Source: Pontibacter ummariensis (GTDB taxonomy: Bacteria > Bacteroidota > Bacteroidia > Cytophagales > Hymenobacteraceae). From it: 64,000 nucleotides of DNA. The stretch lies in assembly GCF_900188175.1 (NCBI RefSeq), contig NZ_FZOQ01000020.1, positions 1-64,000 of the forward strand, given 5' to 3'. Positions 48,835 to 57,529 of this stretch are shown here, piece after piece. The number at the start of each line of letters is the position of its first letter. Positions within the stretch are counted from its first letter, which is position 1. Below the pieces are notes generated by a model. The model was given only the letters and a program-made list of their open reading frames with translations, ran no database searches and was not told the origin of the DNA. The position numbers and the translations under genes are program-made.

Positions 48835-49860
48835 ATGAGCGAATTTACCCCCCTTAGCGAACTAGGCGAGTTTGGCCTGATCAAGCTAATAAAAGATAAG
48901 ATAGAGCTGCGCCACCCGTCTACAGTAAAAGGAATTGGTGATGATGCTGCTGTACTAGAGCCACAGGAAAAGCAAATTGTAGTGTCCAGTGATATGCTGC
49001 TGGAAGGCGTGCATTTCGACCTGACCTTCTGCCCGCTAAAGCACCTCGGGTATAAGGCCGTGGCGGTAAATGTGTCGGATATTGCCGCTATGAACGCCAA
49101 GCCGACGCAGATTACCGTGAACATTGCCCTGGGCGCACGCTTTACAGTGGAGGCGGTAGACGAACTGTACGAGGGAATCCGGTTGGCCTGTGAGAACTAC
49201 AACGTAGATCTAATTGGTGGTGACACGACTTCTTCCCGCGCGGGTCTGGTGATCAGCGTCACAGCGATAGGAGAGGTGGCCAAAGGCGAGGCCGTACTAC
49301 GTAGCGGTGCCAAGGAGAACAACCTGATCTGCGTAACCGGAGACCTGGGGGCTGCCTATGTGGGCCTCCAGATACTCGAACGCGAGAAGCAGGCCTTTAT
49401 AGCGAACCCGGAGATGCAGCCAGAGTTGGAGGGTAAAGAGTACGTAGTAGGCCGCCAGCTACGGCCAGAGGCGCGGATGGACGTGATTCACGAGCTGAAA
49501 GAGCGTGGCATCAAGCCAACAGCCATGATTGATGTGTCGGATGGTCTTGCCTCAGAATTGCTGCACATCTGCAGTCAATCCAAAGTGGGCGCTACCATTT
49601 ACAAAGATAACCTGCCGGCTGACGAGCAAATGCTGGAGACAGCCATGGAGTTTAACCTGGACCCGATTACCTGTATTATGAATGGGGGAGAGGACTATGA
49701 ACTGCTCTTTACCGTACCTCTGGAAGACTACGACAAAGTGAAAAACCACCCGGACATCAGCATTATCGGCAAGATTACCGATGCCAGCGAGGGCGTGAAC
49801 CTGGCCAACAAGCAGGGACAGGCTTTTCCGCTACAGGCACAGGGCTGGGTACACTTTTAA
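48835..49860 (+). CDS. thiL: Thiamine-monophosphate kinase
   Basis: A 341-aa enzyme that phosphorylates thiamine monophosphate to thiamine diphosphate with ATP. Motifs: 'LGEFGLIKLI', 'VKGIGDDAAVLE', 'VVSSDMLLEGVHFDLTFCPLKHLGYKAVAVNVSDIAAMNAKP', 'LIGGDTTSS', 'AMIDVSDGLASELLHIC' and 'MNGGEDYELLFT'. The length is typical. It is monocistronic with a -7 box and a perfect hairpin terminator downstream. No TPP riboswitch is seen upstream. Confidence 0.95.
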   Translation: MSEFTPLSELGEFGLIKLIKDKIELRHPSTVKGIGDDAAVLEPQEKQIVVSSDMLLEGVHFDLTFCPLKHLGYKAVAVNVSDIAAMNAKPTQITVNIALGARFTVEAVDELYEGIRLACENYNVDLIGGDTTSSRAGLVISVTAIGEVAKGEAVLRSGAKENNLICVTGDLGAAYVGLQILEREKQAFIANPEMQPELEGKEYVVGRQLRPEARMDVIHELKERGIKPTAMIDVSDGLASELLHICSQSKVGATIYKDNLPADEQMLETAMEFNLDPITCIMNGGEDYELLFTVPLEDYDKVKNHPDISIIGKITDASEGVNLANKQGQAFPLQAQGWVHF

Positions 49861-49978
49861 GTTCTTTCCTGGAGAAAGGCCTGTTTGCTGAAGGACAATG
49901 ACCTTACCAGGTACAGGTTTTCAGGTGAGACAGGAAACGTTAAATCTCTTTCAGCTTGATAGTTTGGGTTATTAACAG

Positions 49979-50019
49979 AACAAGAAAGGCAGCCTGTCGG
50001 GGCTGCCTTTCTTGTTTAA
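49979..50019. terminator. Terminator between thiL and the 50087 gene
   Basis: Perfect 16-bp stem, 49979-49994 with 50001-50016 (AACAAGAAAGGCAGCC and complement). The same stem sequence recurs at 53045-53080. Confidence 0.8.
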
Positions 50020-50086
50020 ACAGTGTCACGTCTTTTGTCTAAAAGTCCTTAGTCTGTTGTCCACTAGTCCTTTGCCCAAGAGGATC

Positions 50087-50455
50087 TCAGTCCTCCGGAA
50101 ACGGGATGAACACAAAGTTCTGGAAGTCTCCGTCTACTACGAACAGGCAACAGTACTCGTCAGGGTCTTTGTAGGCGGCCTTAAAGTCATCTACCTTATC
50201 CTTTACCACCAGTTGCCGGTTCACAAAGTCCTCCAGGTAAGAGGCGTTAATATGCCAGTCCAAGGCTACCTCTTCCTTGGCAAGAAACACAGAGCCCACC
50301 GGTACCTGTGTTCTGCTGAACACGAAAATAGGGTACTCTGAAATTTTGCGCTTGCGCACCTGATAAGAGGCCTCTTTCAGCGTTTCGGCCACCACCACAA
50401 AATCTTTTGAGATAGTGCCCAGGTATTTACCATTCAGTTCCGGATCGTTTTCCAT
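50087..50455 (-). CDS. Hypothetical protein
   Basis: A 122-aa acidic protein ('MENDPELNGKYLGTISKDFVVVAETLKEASYQVRKRKISEYPIFVFSR', then 'YLEDFVNRQLVVKDKVDDFKAAYKDPDEYCCLFVVDGDFQNFVFIPFPED'). The ATG at 50455 is chosen because it lies seven codons downstream of an alternative at 50476 and begins the charged region. No known family, membrane segment or signal peptide. It follows rlmD on the same strand by about 80 bp and may be co-transcribed. Confidence 0.6.
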   Translation of the reverse strand: MENDPELNGKYLGTISKDFVVVAETLKEASYQVRKRKISEYPIFVFSRTQVPVGSVFLAKEEVALDWHINASYLEDFVNRQLVVKDKVDDFKAAYKDPDEYCCLFVVDGDFQNFVFIPFPED

Positions 50456-50535
50456 GGTGTTATGTACGACAAACACAGTACAGAAATTAATGAACAGAGC
50501 TTTGACTGTTTTTTTCTGATGCTGGGCTTGTGTCT

Positions 50536-51942
50536 TTATTTAGCGGTTAACAAAACAATATTTTCTACGTGGTGCGTCTGCGGGAACATGTCCACTGGTT
50601 GCACGCGTGTTACCTCATATTTCTCCGACAGCAACTCCAGGTCCCGGGCCTGTGTAGCAGGGTTACAGCTGACGTACACAATGCGGTCGGCGTGTACCTG
50701 CAGGAGCTTTTCTACCACATCCTGGTGCATGCCTGCACGTGGCGGGTCTGTGATCACCACGTCTGGTCGTCCGTGCCGGGCAATCAGCTCATCTGAAAGG
50801 ATGTCTTTCATGTCGCCCGCATAGAAGGTGGTGTTGGTGATGTCGTTGATCTGCGAGTTGATTTTGGCATCTTCGATGGCACTCGGCACATACTCGATGC
50901 CAATCACCTCCCGGCTTTGCCTAGCTACAAAGTTAGCGATAGTGCCCGCGCCTGTATACAGATCGTATACTAACTCATTGCCGGTTAAGGCGGCCAGTTC
51001 CCGGGTCTTCTTGTACAACTCGTAGGCCTGGTCGGCGTTGGTTTGGTAAAAAGACTTCGGCCCTACGCGGAACTTAATCCCCTCCATCTCCTCATGAATG
51101 TACGGGAGCCCTTTGTAGCAAACTACGTCCAGGTCGTGGTACGTTTCATTGCCTTTCGGATTCACCACGTACTGGAGCGAGGTAATCTCCGGGAAGGTCT
51201 CCTCCAAGTGCTTCATGATGCCCAAGATGGCCTCCTGGTCGTCGTACTTCACCTGCAGGATCACCATCACCTCACCGGTATTAGCGGTGCGGATGATGAG
51301 GTTCCGAAGAAAGCCTTCCTGCTTTACCGCGTTGTAAAAATCCAGCCCATGCTTCCGGGCATAATCGCGCACCTCCAGCCGCACAGCATTAGACGGGGCA
51401 GGCTGCAGGTAGCAATGCTCGATGTCCAGAATCTTATCAAAGCGGCCGGGGATGTGGAAGCCCAGGGCATTCCGGTCAAACTCCTCTCCCGATTTTATCT
51501 GCTCATCTGTCAGCCAGCCATTGCCTGAGAAGGTGTACTCCAGCTTGTTGCGGTAGTACTTCGTTTTCTCGGAGCCCAGGATAGGATCAAATTCCGGTAG
51601 CGTGACTTTACCTATTCGCTCCAGGTTATCCTTTACCTGCTTCTGCTTGTAGTGTAGCTGGGTTTCGTAGCTGATGTGCTGCCACTTGCAGCCCCCGCAC
51701 ACCCCAAAGTGCTGACAGAATGGCTCTACCCGCAGCTCGGAGTACTCCCGGAAGGCAACTGGTACGGCCTCCATAAAGCTCTTCTTCTTGCGGGTAACGC
51801 GTAGGTCCACCACGTCGCCTGGGGCAACACCGCCCACAAAGATGACCATGTTGTTATGGCGTGCCAGGCACTTGCCCTCGGCCACCATCTCTTCGATCTT
51901 TATATTCTCGAGTATCTCGAACTTGTTCTTCTTCTTTCTCAC
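50536..51942 (-). CDS. rlmD: 23S rRNA (uracil-5-)-methyltransferase, RlmD-type
   Basis: A 468-aa SAM-dependent RNA m5U methyltransferase. The N-terminal TRAM domain ('GKCLARHNNMVIFVGGVAPGDVVDLRVTRKK') is followed by the Fe-S Cys cluster 'CQHFGVCGGCKWQ' (the fourth Cys is expected downstream), then the SAM fold with 'DLYTGAGTIANFVA', 'DVVITDPPRAGMHQDV' and the catalytic 'YVSCNPATQARDL'. It methylates uridine in 23S rRNA; the exact position (U1939 or U747-type) cannot be told from sequence alone. Confidence 0.9.
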   Translation of the reverse strand: MRKKKNKFEILENIKIEEMVAEGKCLARHNNMVIFVGGVAPGDVVDLRVTRKKKSFMEAVPVAFREYSELRVEPFCQHFGVCGGCKWQHISYETQLHYKQKQVKDNLERIGKVTLPEFDPILGSEKTKYYRNKLEYTFSGNGWLTDEQIKSGEEFDRNALGFHIPGRFDKILDIEHCYLQPAPSNAVRLEVRDYARKHGLDFYNAVKQEGFLRNLIIRTANTGEVMVILQVKYDDQEAILGIMKHLEETFPEITSLQYVVNPKGNETYHDLDVVCYKGLPYIHEEMEGIKFRVGPKSFYQTNADQAYELYKKTRELAALTGNELVYDLYTGAGTIANFVARQSREVIGIEYVPSAIEDAKINSQINDITNTTFYAGDMKDILSDELIARHGRPDVVITDPPRAGMHQDVVEKLLQVHADRIVYVSCNPATQARDLELLSEKYEVTRVQPVDMFPQTHHVENIVLLTAK

Positions 51943-52156
51943 AATGCTGCAAAATTACGAAATATTAAGCAGAATAGGGACAAGAGCGGAAGATAGCACA
52001 CGAAGGCAAGGATTAACAAGTGAAGCCGTGAGGCTAAGGTAAAAACCAAAAAGTGTTTTAGATAAGGTTTGGTACCTTCTATGAAGCACTTGCATCTAGC
52101 AGGTCTAAGCGGCTTTTTAGAAAAGCTGCCTGTCCGTGGCAATTCGCAATTAAACT

Positions 52157-52164
52157 TATCTTTG
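52157..52164 (+). promoter_or_regulatory. -7 box (TATCTTTG) for the SDR gene
   Basis: TATCTTTG, exact TAnnTTTG match, 33 bp upstream of the SDR start codon. Confidence 0.5.
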
Positions 52165-52196
52165 CAGCTACGATCCTAATCGGGACAGATCAAACC

Positions 52197-53012
52197 ATGA
52201 AAGATAAAGTAGTTTTAATTACGGGTGGTACATCAGGCATTGGCAAGGCGCTCGCTTTTGCCTTTGGAGGGGCAGGCGCAAAGATCGCCTTCTCTGGCCG
52301 GAATCCTCTGAACCTGGAGCAAACATCAAAGGACCTAACAGCAGCAGGCATTGATAACCTGGCCTTGCAGGCGGATGTAAGCGTAGAAGAACAGTGCCAG
52401 CGCATGGTGCAACAGACTGTGGAGACGTATGGCAGGCTGGACGTGCTGATCAATAATGCAGGAATCTCGATGCGCGCGCTGTTCGAGGACCTGGACTTGA
52501 ATGTGCTCCGTCAGGTAATGGACATTAATTTTTGGGGTACCGTGTATAGTACCAAATATGCCTTGCCTTACATTAAAGCTGCAAAAGGTTCTGTGATTGG
52601 TATTTCTTCCGTGGCTGGTTACCGGGGTTTGCCGGCGCGTACAGGCTACTCTGCCTCCAAGTTTGCGATGCACGGCTTTCTGGAGACCTTGCGTACCGAA
52701 TTGCTTTACAGCGGTGTGCACGTGCTGCTGGCCTGTCCGGGCTTTACAGCCTCCAATATCCGGAACACGGCCCTGTCTGCAAACGGACAGCAGCAAGGCG
52801 AGACACCACGTGCAGAGGAGAAAATGATGAGTGCCGAGGAAGTGGCAGAACGCATCCTGAAAGCCACTGTCAAGCGCAAGCGTGACCTGGTGATGACCAC
52901 ACAAGGCAAAATGGCGGTGTGGGTAAACAAGCTCTTCCCGAGCCTGGCCGACAAGCTGGTGTTTAACGTGATGGCCAAGGAAAAAGACTCCCCGCTGAAG
53001 AAGCCTCGTTAG
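52197..53012 (+). CDS. Short-chain dehydrogenase/reductase (SDR)
   Basis: A 271-aa classical SDR: NAD(P)-binding 'VLITGGTSGIGKALAFAFGGAGAKIAFSGRN', 'LINNAGIS', catalytic Ser in 'VIGISSVAGYRGLPARTGYSASKFAMHG' with Tyr-x-x-x-Lys (YSASK), and a C-terminal substrate region ('GKMAVWVNKLFPSLADKLVFNVM'). It oxidises or reduces an alcohol/ketone of unknown identity; the C-terminal extension resembles SDRs acting on lipids or steroids. Confidence 0.9.
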   Translation: MKDKVVLITGGTSGIGKALAFAFGGAGAKIAFSGRNPLNLEQTSKDLTAAGIDNLALQADVSVEEQCQRMVQQTVETYGRLDVLINNAGISMRALFEDLDLNVLRQVMDINFWGTVYSTKYALPYIKAAKGSVIGISSVAGYRGLPARTGYSASKFAMHGFLETLRTELLYSGVHVLLACPGFTASNIRNTALSANGQQQGETPRAEEKMMSAEEVAERILKATVKRKRDLVMTTQGKMAVWVNKLFPSLADKLVFNVMAKEKDSPLKKPR

Positions 53013-53040
53013 ACAAGGGACTGTTGGATAAAGGACCAAT

Positions 53041-53084
53041 AAAACAAGAAAGGCAGCCCCACGAGGGGCTGCCTTTCTTGTTTT
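53041..53084. terminator. Terminator of the SDR gene
   Basis: A perfect 20-bp stem, 53041-53060 with 53065-53084, with loop ACGA. The core AACAAGAAAGGCAGCC is identical to the terminator after thiL. Confidence 0.85.
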
Positions 53085-53178
53085 AAGACTATAGCAGACC
53101 GTTTCATGCTCTGCTGTTAAGTTCTGACAGTGCACATAAGCCCTTTTTCTTTCTTCGTAAGCCTTTCGTCCATTATCC

Positions 53179-53916
53179 TTAGGGTAGTTCCAGCAGGTTG
53201 TTTTTCCGGATAAAAGCTTTCTCTCCTTTCCACTTGATCTCGTACCAGATGTCCCGCTCGCCTGTAATAGGTACTTTATGCCCTTGGGTAGCCGTAGCGA
53301 GCCAGGTTGCGCCCGCCGAGGGGGCCGACATAATGGCCACATAATCATTTTTGATGATGCCGGCATTCCCCAGGTTCAGGAAGTTGATGTAATACAAGAT
53401 AAAGAGCAGGTAAAGGGTAAAGCCTATCTTAAAGGGCTGTGAGAACTTGTGCCCCTTTCGCCAGCTAATGAACATAATGGTAACGGTTACCACGGCAACA
53501 AGCAGCATCAGCTCCAGCAAGAGCATGTAGTGCTTGCTGAACTGTGTTTTAAAGAACTGCAGGTCGTTATACTCGTATCCCTGTAAACGGTGTGCCTGTG
53601 CCAGCTCTTCCATCTTTTTTAGGGTAGAGCGGCTGGGTTCTTTTGTATAGAAGAGGTGCAGGTAGTACATCGCCCCGGTATAATCGCGCATGCCTTCTTT
53701 CACGTAGGCCATCTTGAGGAGCATCTGCGGGGAGTACTGCTGCTGTTCCTCCAAGATTTGCTCATACAGGCCAAAGGCCTCCGTGTAGTACTGTCTTTGG
53801 AACAGAGAATCGGCTTTAGCGAGTGTTTTTTTATCTTGCTGGCAATAAGCGGGTTCTGTGAAAAATGGCAAAATAAGCACTAAAAAGGCAGATATTTTGA
53901 ACCAAAGTCTTTGCAT
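53179..53916 (-). CDS. Membrane protein with TPR-like and SH3 domains
   Basis: A 245-aa protein: signal peptide (1-25, ending CQQ), a TPR-like helical region ('LAKADSLFQRQYYTEAFGLYEQILEEQQQYSPQMLLKMAYVKEGMRDYTGAMYYLHLFY'), two transmembrane helices (about 131-150 and 162-180) and a C-terminal bacterial SH3-like domain ('NDYVAIMSAPSAGATWLATATQGHKVPITGERDIWYEIKWKGEKAFIRKNNLLEL'). The architecture resembles BatE-like proteins of the Bacteroides aerotolerance operon, but no bat genes are adjacent. It is divergent from the tRNA-Lys pair. Confidence 0.7.
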   Translation of the reverse strand: MQRLWFKISAFLVLILPFFTEPAYCQQDKKTLAKADSLFQRQYYTEAFGLYEQILEEQQQYSPQMLLKMAYVKEGMRDYTGAMYYLHLFYTKEPSRSTLKKMEELAQAHRLQGYEYNDLQFFKTQFSKHYMLLLELMLLVAVVTVTIMFISWRKGHKFSQPFKIGFTLYLLFILYYINFLNLGNAGIIKNDYVAIMSAPSAGATWLATATQGHKVPITGERDIWYEIKWKGEKAFIRKNNLLELP

Positions 53917-53940
53917 TTTAAAACTTAGCTGTTACTTTTG
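53910..53940 (+). promoter_or_regulatory. Promoter of tRNA-Lys copy 1
   Basis: -33 box TTTG (53910-53913), 19-bp spacer, -7 box TACTTTTG (53933-53940): a full match to the TTTG-N19-TAnnTTTG consensus of Bacteroidota, about 50 bp before the tRNA. Confidence 0.7.
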
Positions 53941-53989
53941 CATCGCAATTCAGGGAGACGCCTTGAGAACGCAAGTTAAGAAATAAACT

Positions 53990-54062
53990 GATTCTGTAGC
54001 TCAGCTGGTAGAGCAATACACTTTTAATGTATGGGTCCTGGGTTCGAATCCCAGCGGGATCA
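53990..54062 (+). tRNA. tRNA-Lys (anticodon UUU), copy 1
   Basis: 73 nt: acceptor GATTCTG/CGGGATC, D-arm GCTCAGCTGGTAGAGC, anticodon loop CTTTTAA (UUU), T-arm CTGGGTTCGAATCCCAG, no encoded CCA. Identical to copy 2. Confidence 0.95.
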
Positions 54063-54144
54063 CTAGCAGAAAGCAGCGCCTTTTCAACTCGGAAAGGCTG
54101 GCTCTGTCTGCACTTCTAACGAAGGTAAAAAGCTTGCAATTATC

Positions 54145-54175
54145 TTTGCAGTTTAAAACAAAGTTTTTACCTTTG
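54145..54175 (+). promoter_or_regulatory. Promoter of tRNA-Lys copy 2
   Basis: TTTG (54145-54148), 19-bp spacer, TACCTTTG (54168-54175), consensus spacing. It lies between the two tRNA copies, so each copy has its own promoter. Confidence 0.7.
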
Positions 54176-54201
54176 CCCTCCCAAACAAGGGAACATTTAC
54201 T

Positions 54202-54274
54202 GATTCTGTAGCTCAGCTGGTAGAGCAATACACTTTTAATGTATGGGTCCTGGGTTCGAATCCCAGCGGGATCA
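54202..54274 (+). tRNA. tRNA-Lys (anticodon UUU), copy 2
   Basis: Sequence identical to copy 1 over the 73 nt. It is followed by a terminator stem at 54281. Confidence 0.95.
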
Positions 54275-54280
54275 CTTCTT

Positions 54281-54315
54281 AAGCCTCAAACGCAAGTTTG
54301 AGGCTTTTTTTTTCT
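54281..54315 (+). terminator. Terminator after tRNA-Lys copy 2
   Basis: Stem AAGCCTCAAAC (54281-54291) pairs with GTTTGAGGCTT (54296-54306), followed by a long T-run. Confidence 0.85.
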
Positions 54316-54400
54316 ACTTTCGGTAAAGTTGACGGTTGTGGGGGAGGAGCCAGGAGAAAGCGGATTTCTTTAATTGACACAGCACCATCTGCCTATACTA

Positions 54401-55015
54401 ATGGAAAATGCAATTAAAATTCATGTGCCCATCACCGTTTCATATCCAGCGCTGGAAGGTGTACTGCAGAAGCAAATGGTTGGGGAGTATATCCCCAGAC
54501 CAGAACAAGGTGTAAATGAACTCCCTTACGCCCAAGTCCTGGATGTGGGGATTACTGGAAGTAGCACAGGTGCTTATGATGTCATCCTCAGGATCAAAAT
54601 AAGAGTTCTCCGTACTGTGCTCAAGCGGGATCAGGTCGATTTATATGTCCGGGCAACTTTAGGGTATGAAAATACAACACAGCAGTTGTTTGTCCGCAAG
54701 TTCAAGGCCGAATCCAGAACTTCCAGTAGTTTCTATAATACCGCTTTAGAGGTGCTGGCAAATAAGGTAGCCTATACGCAAATCTTAAGAAAGACCAGGT
54801 TTAACCTGAGCGACATCATATCGAAAGAGATGGTGAAGGCCAATGGTTTGTTAGAAAAAGGGCTTGCACTGAAAGGGCTTGTATTGACGGGAGCAGTTAC
54901 GGAGGTACGCGTACAGGACATTGTTCCACAGCAGGAGCAGGTGTCTCTCTCCCTAGAGTTGCTCGGTGATGTGGAGGTGGACATACATGATTTGCTTGGC
55001 CTCATGCCCGGCTGA
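54401..55015 (+). CDS. DUF4403-like cytosolic protein
   Basis: A 204-aa protein: 'IKIHVPITVSYPALEGVLQKQMVGEYIPR', 'ILRIKIRVLRTVLKRDQVDLYVRATLGYE', 'LSDIISKEMVKANGLLEKGLALKGLVLTGAVTEVRVQDIVPQQEQVSLSLELLGDVEVDIHDL'. The beta-strand and helix arrangement is like DUF4403 (tubular lipid-binding-like) proteins, but here there is no signal peptide. The ATG at 54401 starts the family-like region; a TTG at 54374 is less likely. Function unknown. Confidence 0.6.
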   Translation: MENAIKIHVPITVSYPALEGVLQKQMVGEYIPRPEQGVNELPYAQVLDVGITGSSTGAYDVILRIKIRVLRTVLKRDQVDLYVRATLGYENTTQQLFVRKFKAESRTSSSFYNTALEVLANKVAYTQILRKTRFNLSDIISKEMVKANGLLEKGLALKGLVLTGAVTEVRVQDIVPQQEQVSLSLELLGDVEVDIHDLLGLMPG

Positions 55016-55034
55016 GAAGCTTCGAGTAAAAGTA

Positions 55035-55070
55035 AAGACAGAGGGGTAGCCCATGCTACCCCTCTGTCTT
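55035..55070. terminator. Bidirectional terminator
   Basis: A perfect 16-bp stem, 55035-55050 with 55055-55070 (AAGACAGAGGGGTAGC and complement), loop CCAT. It overlaps the last codons of the minus-strand membrane protein and follows the DUF4403-like gene. Confidence 0.75.
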
Positions 55071-56417
55071 GTAAAGCGTTTGGAACAGCTTGTACTTGTA
55101 CCTCGGGTACTCTTTCAAAACAGCTGCTAAAGCGAAGAAAGTACCGCCAATCAGCAGCGGGTAAAGCAGGTACAGCACCGGGTGGAGCAGGGGCAGAAAG
55201 AGCATGGCAAACAAGGCAATCGCCAGAAAGTTGTAGAGGTAGGATACCTTGGCACTAAAGCTGAAAATACCCCCTTTCACAGCCTTGGGACTTACAAAAG
55301 AGGCAATGAGACCAAAGGGTATTAGCAGTAGGATGCTGCCGGTATACATCAACACAATGAACAGGGCATGTTGGTGGTTAAACAGGGCAACGTACAGGAA
55401 GGTAAGCACAGCGTCCAGCAACAGGGGTACGCGTAGGGGAAGCAGGCTTGCTTTAATAAAGTCTTTGTAGTTGCCGCTGCTGCGTTCAATCGTCAGCCAC
55501 AGGTTACGGTAAAAGCCCCAGATGTTGTTAAAGACATAGGAGAAGATCACCAGAGGGCCTACGAACAGCCAGAGCGTTACAATTTCGTCCAGGATATGCT
55601 TCCCCTCTTTGGAGTAGGACAGGGCGTCAGCGCCCAGGATAAGGGCTTTAAAGACCATGCCGAAGATGAGCATTTGCCGGGCCAGCTTATGGTTCTTGAA
55701 CAGCCGCCAGCTCAGGCTGCGTCGCGTGCTGCTGCTATGGCTCACCACTTTTCGGCGCGGTTCTGTGGCGGACGCCTCTAAAAAGTAGTTCGAGGCGGTT
55801 AAAAAGCCCAGTGCCGCCATGTGCACGATAATTTTTAACCAGCTATAGGCAGGAGTAAAGGTAGGCTCCTGTACCTGAATGGCTACAAAGGCTGCTGCCA
55901 TCACAGCAGCGGCAAAAAACATATGGTGCCGCCAGCGTATCTTTCGCTCCACCAGTACCTGCAGCGCCCGTAAAGTGATGTGTGCTGTTAAAAGGACCAT
56001 CACACTTTGCAGGAGGTGTAAGGCGGTATAGGCGGGAGACATCAGGAACAGAAGGATCAGGAAGTTGAGCAGTATAAAGTAAAACGGCGACACCAGTTCT
56101 ACGATTAGCTCCGTCCGGAACCGTTCAATGGCCGAAACAGGGTAGATGCGCGGAATGATTTCTGTTTTCGGAACGTAGGCCGGGAAGAAGCCCTTCAGGA
56201 TAATTAGAGCCAGCAAGAGCAGGTTCGCGTATTCCAGCACTTTATTTACAGAAAGGGACGTAGCCCCTGCTTGGGCTTGCTCTAGCAGCGACGAGAAAAG
56301 CCAGCTGTAAATGGCGGCCCCTACAATGCCCAGCGCTAAGAGTAGGATGCGCTGCAGCCGCCTGTGGCGAAAAAAGCTTGCCACGCGGGCACGGCAGCAG
56401 AAGGAAACGAGGTTCAT
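55056..56417 (-). CDS. Multi-pass membrane protein, ABC-2 type permease partner
   Basis: A 453-aa protein starting at ATG on 56417 ('MNLVSFCCRARVASFFRHRRLQRILLLALGI'), with about ten hydrophobic segments. A TTG at 56483, eight bases inside the ATPase gene, would add 22 residues. It follows an ABC ATPase gene on the same strand and is probably its permease. It resembles DUF5687-type Bacteroidota permeases in overall pattern, though this assignment is by eye. Substrate unknown. Confidence 0.72.
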   Translation of the reverse strand: MNLVSFCCRARVASFFRHRRLQRILLLALGIVGAAIYSWLFSSLLEQAQAGATSLSVNKVLEYANLLLLALIILKGFFPAYVPKTEIIPRIYPVSAIERFRTELIVELVSPFYFILLNFLILLFLMSPAYTALHLLQSVMVLLTAHITLRALQVLVERKIRWRHHMFFAAAVMAAAFVAIQVQEPTFTPAYSWLKIIVHMAALGFLTASNYFLEASATEPRRKVVSHSSSTRRSLSWRLFKNHKLARQMLIFGMVFKALILGADALSYSKEGKHILDEIVTLWLFVGPLVIFSYVFNNIWGFYRNLWLTIERSSGNYKDFIKASLLPLRVPLLLDAVLTFLYVALFNHQHALFIVLMYTGSILLLIPFGLIASFVSPKAVKGGIFSFSAKVSYLYNFLAIALFAMLFLPLLHPVLYLLYPLLIGGTFFALAAVLKEYPRYKYKLFQTLYKTEG

Positions 56418-56475
56418 GGGTTTACGAATAATGCAGTGAGAAGCGGAGGTGAACGAGAGCTGTGGGAGCAGGTTT

Positions 56476-57234
56476 TTAACCAAGTACCCAATCCAGGTTC
56501 GTGTCTGTGTTATGGTGTGGCAGCAGTAACTGGAACAAGGCCTGGTCGATCAGGTTCTCCCCATTCATGGTAAACTCCTGCACGGAGCCGTTGTACATCA
56601 ACTGTCCGTCGTTCAGCACTCCAATGTGCGTAGCTACCTTTTCCACGTAGTTCAGGTCATGCGAAGAGATCAGGACAGCACGGTTCTGTGTACTATAACT
56701 CCGGATCAGTTTAACCAGCAACTGGGCGGCAATTGGGTCCAGGCCGGTGAAAGGCTCATCCAGGATCAGGATCTGTGGCTTGTGCAGGATAGCGGCCGCA
56801 ATGCCTACTTTCTTTTTCATCCCGGTAGAGTAGCCTGCGATATTTTTCTGCAGGGATTCGGGGTCAGAGAAAAAGTAATTCGTAAGACTGCTGATGCGTT
56901 CCTCGCTCTCGGCAGGGGACAGGCGGTGCAGCTTTGAAACAAAGGTGAGGTACTCCAGCCCCGTAAACTCCTCTATCAGGGGGTTGTCTTCGCACAAAGC
57001 GCCCAGGTTTTGCTTTATATCAAGAGGCTGGGCTTTATAGTCCTTGCCGAGTAAGGTAATGGTGCCGGCATCAGGCTGCATCAGGTCCAGGATGCAGTTA
57101 AGAAAGGTGCTTTTTCCCACCCCGTTTTTACCAAGCAGGCAATAACACTGCCCTGTTTCTATGGTTAAGTCTAACTCCTGTAACACCTGTTTCTTCCCAA
57201 ACGATTTCGAAAGTCCCCTTATCTCAATGCTCAT
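56476..57234 (-). CDS. ABC transporter ATP-binding protein
   Basis: A 252-aa ATPase: Walker A 'GKNGVGKSTFLN', Q-loop region, signature 'IAGYSTGMKKKVGIA' (YSTGM, a variant common in ABC-2 exporters), Walker B 'ILILDEPFTGLDP', H-loop 'LISSHDLNYVE'. The C-terminal tail is typical of ABC-2 exporters. The ATG at 57234 is chosen over a TTG at 57240. The membrane protein follows downstream on the same strand. Confidence 0.93.
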   Translation of the reverse strand: MSIEIRGLSKSFGKKQVLQELDLTIETGQCYCLLGKNGVGKSTFLNCILDLMQPDAGTITLLGKDYKAQPLDIKQNLGALCEDNPLIEEFTGLEYLTFVSKLHRLSPAESEERISSLTNYFFSDPESLQKNIAGYSTGMKKKVGIAAAILHKPQILILDEPFTGLDPIAAQLLVKLIRSYSTQNRAVLISSHDLNYVEKVATHIGVLNDGQLMYNGSVQEFTMNGENLIDQALFQLLLPHHNTDTNLDWVLG

Positions 57235-57505
57235 ATCCAATAATTATAATCCGGGTAATAGGTGCTAAGCGCTAACAACTTGTTGCACAGGTATAAAATT
57301 AGGTATAAACCTTTGCTTGTCCTACACATTAGGCCGCTTGTGTTTGCATTTTACACACCTTTGTGTAACAAGAAGTCCTGTAAAATAATCAACAGCCCAA
57401 GGTGCCCGAAGGTTTCTGATGCCATAGGTTTAAAATACAGGCCACGATCGTATGAAAACAAAGAGTTTTTGTGAAGGCAGCATTGCATATGTCAAATCGG
57501 CTATT
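57235..57505. other. Intergenic, no gene seen
   Basis: About 270 bp holding the ABC-operon promoter (minus strand) and, at the right end, the promoter of tRNA-Leu(GAG). An ORF at 57262-57474 has no protein-like features. Confidence 0.4.
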
Positions 57506-57513
57506 TACTTTTG
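57482..57513 (+). promoter_or_regulatory. Promoter of tRNA-Leu(GAG)
   Basis: ATTG (57482-57485), about 20-bp spacer, TACTTTTG (57506-57513), close to consensus; the tRNA begins 17 bp later. Confidence 0.6.
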
Positions 57514-57529
57514 CAACCACATTTTACCT

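Noticed and set aside
52335-53366. Minus-strand ORF of 343 aa
   Set aside because: It overlaps the SDR gene, a perfect terminator and the end of the next gene; its protein has no domain and a Cys/His-rich shadow composition.
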